From: Anatilimnocola floriformis
GTDB taxonomy: Bacteria > Planctomycetota > Planctomycetia > Pirellulales > Pirellulaceae
NCBI RefSeq assembly: GCF_024256385.1
Contig: NZ_JAMLFW010000002.1
Coordinates: forward strand, 124,001-188,000
DNA: 64,000 nucleotides
Reading direction: 5' to 3'
Part shown: piece by piece, positions 60,654 to 64,000 of the stretch
How positions within the stretch are numbered: position 1 is the first letter of the stretch
How the letters are laid out: each line of letters begins with the position of its first letter
Position numbers and translations under genes: made by a program
Notes under the pieces: model-generated
Seen by the model: only the letters and a program-made list of their open reading frames with translations
What the model was told of the DNA's origin: nothing
Database searches by the model: none

Positions 60654-61715
60654 CTAAGCGTCCGCGGAAATTACGACCCCGGGCGGACCAATGGTCCGTC
60701 CTACCAACGTGGTGAAGCGTTCACGAACGGCTGGCAGTGATGGAAACTGCCGGCCGTCGACGTACAGCCATTCGAGCCAATTCCAGCCGGCGAGGATGGC
60801 GCCGGTGTGATCGAGCAGGTCGATCACGTCGCGGTCGGCGGCGGAGAGCGGGTTGGCTGCGGAGTAAGTGTCGATCGCAATCTGGCGGAGCGCCGGATCA
60901 TCGCCGGCCAGGCTGCCGAGCAGGCGGGCGATGTCGGTGAGCGGAGTATCGATCCGCATGGCGCCGAAATCGATAAAGCCCGCGACGTTGTCGCCGTCGA
61001 ACAGTACATGATCCCGCCACAGATCGCGAATGGCGGGCTGCAACGGCAGCGTTAATTTCGCCGCATCAAACAGGCGACTGGTCAAACTGACGGGCAGTTT
61101 TGCGTGGCGGGCCAGCCAGAGGGCGGCCAGATCATCGAGGGCGGGAATGCTGCGCCGCTGACAAGCCTGTTGGATCTGCTCGCTGCCGCCGCCGGTTAGA
61201 TCGCGCCACCGAGCCAGGCGATCGGCGATTGCAGGCGCCGGCTGATTGGCGTTGCCGGACGATTGATGCACATCGGCTGTCGCTTGATGAAAGGCGGCCA
61301 AGGCCCGAAAGGCAGCCGTGATTCGCTGTGGCGACGGCTGGGGGGCGGTCTCTACTTCTCCTGGCAGCCAGGTCATCAATTCCCAGGTGGCGCTGTTCCA
61401 TTCGCAGCTCGATTGGCCGCCGCGCGTGAAATACGGCTGGGGCACGAACGAAATTCCCCGCTCGCGGGCCTGCAGCAGGACCTGGTGAATCCAGGGCAAC
61501 CGCGCCGGCGGTGGATGATCGTCGGGCCAGCGTTTGAGACAAAGGGGAGCAAGAAACCGGGGATCGCTGGCAACCACCTTCCAAATGCGAGCCCCACTGA
61601 ACCCCTGATGTGCCACCGACTGCAGCTGAAATCGGGCACAGCAGTCGGCAAACTGCTGAAGCACGGTTTCGGCTTCGGCAGGCCCAACGACTGGAAATAC
61701 GGTGTCGGAAGACAT
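60654..61715 (-). CDS. Aminoglycoside-phosphotransferase-fold kinase
   Basis: From the ATG at 61715 the product is 353 residues. It has the APH/choline-kinase fold: N-terminal HQGFSGARIWKVVASD (ATP loop region), a lysine-containing strand PLCLKRWPDD, then the catalytic region DLWRDHVLFDGDNVAGFIDF, where Asp and the D-x-D-like later acid (FIDFGAMRIDTPLTDIARL) stand at the active-site positions. The substrate is unknown; antibiotic resistance should not be assumed. The final codons overlap a dispersed repeat unit at 60681-60704, so the C-terminus has been altered by that repeat. It converges on the subtilisin-like gene. Confidence 0.8.
   Translation of the reverse strand: MSSDTVFPVVGPAEAETVLQQFADCCARFQLQSVAHQGFSGARIWKVVASDPRFLAPLCLKRWPDDHPPPARLPWIHQVLLQARERGISFVPQPYFTRGGQSSCEWNSATWELMTWLPGEVETAPQPSPQRITAAFRALAAFHQATADVHQSSGNANQPAPAIADRLARWRDLTGGGSEQIQQACQRRSIPALDDLAALWLARHAKLPVSLTSRLFDAAKLTLPLQPAIRDLWRDHVLFDGDNVAGFIDFGAMRIDTPLTDIARLLGSLAGDDPALRQIAIDTYSAANPLSAADRDVIDLLDHTGAILAGWNWLEWLYVDGRQFPSLPAVRERFTTLVGRTIGPPGVVISADA
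60681..60704. repeat. Single unit of the GGACCATTGGTCC repeat inside the kinase gene's 3' end
   Basis: GGGCGGACCAATGGTCCGTCCTAC matches the unit pair at 54267-54357 (22 of 24 bases of the second unit). Here it lies within the last codons of the kinase gene, where it encodes part of the terminal GPPGVV segment. Only a single unit is present. Confidence 0.75.
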
Positions 61716-61996
61716 GGTTGGCAACGGTGAGCAGCAACGAGTTGAGACGCCGACGGTAGCGATTAGAACAGAATTGAGCCTGGTAACGTAGAAAAAGATT
61801 GTGCCCGCAACCGAAACTGCCTCCTTTTGCGGGAATCCATTTTCTGACCTATCTTGCCCGAATTCTGGCAAACTAAGCCAGCTGGGGTATATTTAACGGT
61901 CGCAAAAGGGTCGGTACTTCAAAATCTGATTCGTGATCGTCGCTCAGCGGCTCATCGCCGACTGACACGTTTCGCGGCAAACAAAGAGTAAGACAA

Positions 61997-64000
61997 ATGC
62001 TTCGACGGATTCTGGCGGGTACGCTGTGCCTGATGGCGACAGTCGTCTTTTCGAGTGTCCTGTTTTGCAATTCGGCCAGCGCTCAAGACAAACCGGCCGC
62101 GCCTCCTTACGCCGCCGTGCTGAAAGACGCCAAGTCGGTTCCCGGTCTGCTGCAACTGCACCAGAAGGGAAACAGCCTGTTCGTAGAACTGCAGCCTGGC
62201 GACTACGGCTCGGAATACATCGTGCTGATTTCGATCAGCCGCGGTATCGCCCAGGGCCCGCTCCTCGGCGGCATGAGCTGGGGTTTTGGCGACGACTGGG
62301 TGTGGCAGTTCCGCAAGGTCGACGACAACGTTCACATCATTCGCAAGAACGTCCGCTTCAAAGCCGCGAGCAACTCGCCCGAAGCCCGCGCCGTTCGCAA
62401 CGCTTACACCGACAGCGTCCTCTTCAGCATTCCGACGACCGTCAAAGGTCCGAAGGGTGGTGACCTGGTCGACCTGAGCTCGGTCTTCATGGGCGACCTG
62501 CCGCAAATCGGTCAGGTGCTGCAAGGCTTTGTCTTCTCGCCGTCGAAGAGCTCCTTCGCCGCCGTGAAAGGCTTTGATAACAACATGGAACTGGAAGTTG
62601 CCGCGACCTATGCCTCGAGCGGCACGCAAGACATCGACACCGTGCCCGATAGCCGTGGCGTGACGATCAACGTGCACTACTCGATCAGCAAGATTCCGAC
62701 CGGCGGTTCGTACCAGCCGCGCTTGGCCGATGACCGCGTCGGTTACTTCCTCACGGCCGTGAAGGATTTCAGCAGCAAGAGCAACCGCGATCAGTTCGTT
62801 CGCTACGTCAATCGTTGGGATCTGCAGAAGAGCGACCCGAACGCCAAGCTCTCGCCGCCGACCAAGCCGATCAAGTTTTGGATCGAAAAGACCGTTCCGT
62901 ATAAGTACGAGAAGGCTATCTACGACGGCATTTACGAATGGAACAAAGCCTTCGAAGCTGCCGGTTTCGTGAATGCGATGGTCGTCGAACGTCAGCCTGA
63001 CAATGCGACCTGGGATCCGGAAGACATTAACTACAACACGTTCCGCTGGATCACTTCGAACGCCGGCTTCGCCATGGGGCCATCGCGGGTCAATCCTTAC
63101 ACCGGTCAGATTCTCGACGCCGACATTATTTTCGACGCCGACTTTTTGAGCTCGTGGAAAGATGAATTCGAAACCTTCACGCCGGCGACCGTCGCCGCGA
63201 TGACTGGTGGCGAACTCGATCTGCCGCGTAGCGATGTCAGCGAGCAAAAGATCCGTCAGATCTTCAGCCCGAAGTTTGCCTTGCCCGAATGTGCTCTCAA
63301 CCGCGGCATGGCCATGCAATTGGCCGGCGGCGAAGCAGCCATTCTCGCGGCTGAGAAAGATCCGAAGTTGACGGCTGAAAACATGGAGAAGTTCTTCATG
63401 CAGGCCCTCAAAGAAGTGACGATGCACGAAGTGGGTCACACCCTTGGCCTGCGTCACAACTTCAAGGCCAGCAAGTGGCTGAGCCTGAAGGACCTGAACG
63501 ACCCGAGCAAATCGGGCGGCGCGATGGTCGCCTCGGTGATGGATTACAACCCGGCCAACATCGTCGGCAAGGGTGAGAAGCAAGGCGATTACTATCCGAC
63601 CACGGTCGGTCCGTACGACGTGTGGGCCATCGAATACGGCTACAAGCCTTTCGGCAGTGGTACGACGGCTGAGTTGCCCGAGCTGAAGAAGATTGCTGCT
63701 CGCAGCGGTGAACCAGCCCTCGCTTACAGCACCGACGAAGACACTCGCGGCATCGATCCCGATCCAGACTCGAACCGCTTCGACTTCGGCGCCAACCCAA
63801 TCGAATTCGCCCAGCACCGTTTGCAGATGGTCGAAGAACTGATCCCCGGCTTGATCGATCGCACGACGAAAGAAGGCGACGATTACACCCAAGCCCGTCG
63901 CACGTTCAACGTGGTGGTGGCCCAAGCTGGCCAGGGTTTGTTCTTCGCCTCGCGGCAAGTGGGTGGTTTGAAGACCAGCCGCAGCCACAAGGGTGACAAA
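61997..64000 (+). CDS. Zinc metalloprotease (DUF4953/DUF5117-type), 3' end outside window
   Basis: The frame is open from ATG 61997 to the right edge (668 codons so far). The signal peptide is RILAGTLCLMATVVFSSVLF, cleaved near ASAQ. The N-terminal part (about 30-280) is a beta-rich prodomain-like region; the catalytic domain holds the zinc-binding HEVGHTLGLRH (residues 477-487), with three histidines and the general-base Glu478. The zincin-type motif HExxHxxGxxH is exact, and a later MDYNPANIVG is consistent with a Met-turn. The family includes EcxA-like secreted proteases. The leader AAAGAGTAAGACAAATG resembles that of nuoB at 16369. Confidence 0.88.
   Translation, partial: MLRRILAGTLCLMATVVFSSVLFCNSASAQDKPAAPPYAAVLKDAKSVPGLLQLHQKGNSLFVELQPGDYGSEYIVLISISRGIAQGPLLGGMSWGFGDDWVWQFRKVDDNVHIIRKNVRFKAASNSPEARAVRNAYTDSVLFSIPTTVKGPKGGDLVDLSSVFMGDLPQIGQVLQGFVFSPSKSSFAAVKGFDNNMELEVAATYASSGTQDIDTVPDSRGVTINVHYSISKIPTGGSYQPRLADDRVGYFLTAVKDFSSKSNRDQFVRYVNRWDLQKSDPNAKLSPPTKPIKFWIEKTVPYKYEKAIYDGIYEWNKAFEAAGFVNAMVVERQPDNATWDPEDINYNTFRWITSNAGFAMGPSRVNPYTGQILDADIIFDADFLSSWKDEFETFTPATVAAMTGGELDLPRSDVSEQKIRQIFSPKFALPECALNRGMAMQLAGGEAAILAAEKDPKLTAENMEKFFMQALKEVTMHEVGHTLGLRHNFKASKWLSLKDLNDPSKSGGAMVASVMDYNPANIVGKGEKQGDYYPTTVGPYDVWAIEYGYKPFGSGTTAELPELKKIAARSGEPALAYSTDEDTRGIDPDPDSNRFDFGANPIEFAQHRLQMVEELIPGLIDRTTKEGDDYTQARRTFNVVVAQAGQGLFFASRQVGGLKTSRSHKGDK

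Noticed and set aside
60654-61715. Antibiotic resistance gene (aminoglycoside phosphotransferase)
   Set aside because: Only the fold is supported; the family has many housekeeping kinases and nothing here points to a drug substrate.
61952-63988. 678-codon frame on the - strand
   Set aside because: Antisense shadow of the zinc metalloprotease, which has a signal peptide and an exact zinc site.

Overview
The window looks like a chromosome segment of a planctomycete, most likely of the Pirellulales group. This is inferred from protein character, not from a marker-gene search. The pointers are a subtilisin-like exoprotein with an N-terminal LEQLEGRELMA sorting-type motif and a C-terminal dockerin, two membrane proteins that begin with an NPYxSP motif, a secreted protein with 19 cysteines, a PQQ-type beta-propeller and several large secreted proteins of unknown function, a tandem clpP pair, and many short inverted-repeat pairs between genes. 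GC content is fairly high, so long shadow reading frames are common. I see no rRNA, tRNA, CRISPR array, transposase or phage gene.

Layout: 1-11966 is a flagellar operon on the + strand in the order fliF (cut by the left edge), fliG, fliH, fliI, fliJ, a ylxF-position gene, fliK, flgD, flgE, flbD, motA, motB. The order matches the Bacillus fla/che operon up to flbD. The run stops at a motB that keeps only its membrane helix. 12336-15364 holds a membrane-anchored redoxin gene bracketed by two copies of a perfect 28-base inverted repeat, and a sodium:neurotransmitter-symporter gene with an overlapping 43-codon membrane ORF. 15614-20947 is an iron-sulfur cluster (SUF) locus: sufR, a lone nuoB, sufC, sufB and sufD, with a candidate SufR operator upstream. 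An ankyrin-repeat gene follows.

22625-33045 is a + strand run with a family 2 glycosyltransferase, secreted proteins, a PQQ beta-propeller protein, aroA (shikimate pathway) and a cold-shock-domain protein, ending at a convergent KaiC-like ATPase. 33238-41607 carries small signalling, redox and membrane genes, including a receiver-GGDEF-CBS-CBS fusion, an isolated receiver protein, a disulfide-reductase-like flavoprotein and a UMF1-type transporter. 41885-43251 is the clpP1-clpP2 pair.

43345-49053 is mostly on the - strand: hisS, a YkgJ-type cysteine-cluster protein, a tiny very basic ORF, an aldonolactone-oxidase-like flavoprotein and a Tat-exported Gfo/Idh/MocA oxidoreductase. 49180-51440 has an osmoprotectant binding-protein/permease fusion and a PhyH-type dioxygenase. 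51459-64000 is rich in envelope and extracellular proteins: a VIT/VWA protein, a phosphate-porin-like protein followed by the cysteine-rich protein, the subtilisin-like dockerin protein, an APH-fold kinase, and a zinc metalloprotease cut by the right edge.

The most distinctive pattern outside the genes is a set of unrelated 22-32 base units, each present as a head-to-head inverted pair in a gene spacer (8000, 12336, 13230, 17005, 19475, 42527, 45349, 54267). They resemble REP/BIME elements in design.
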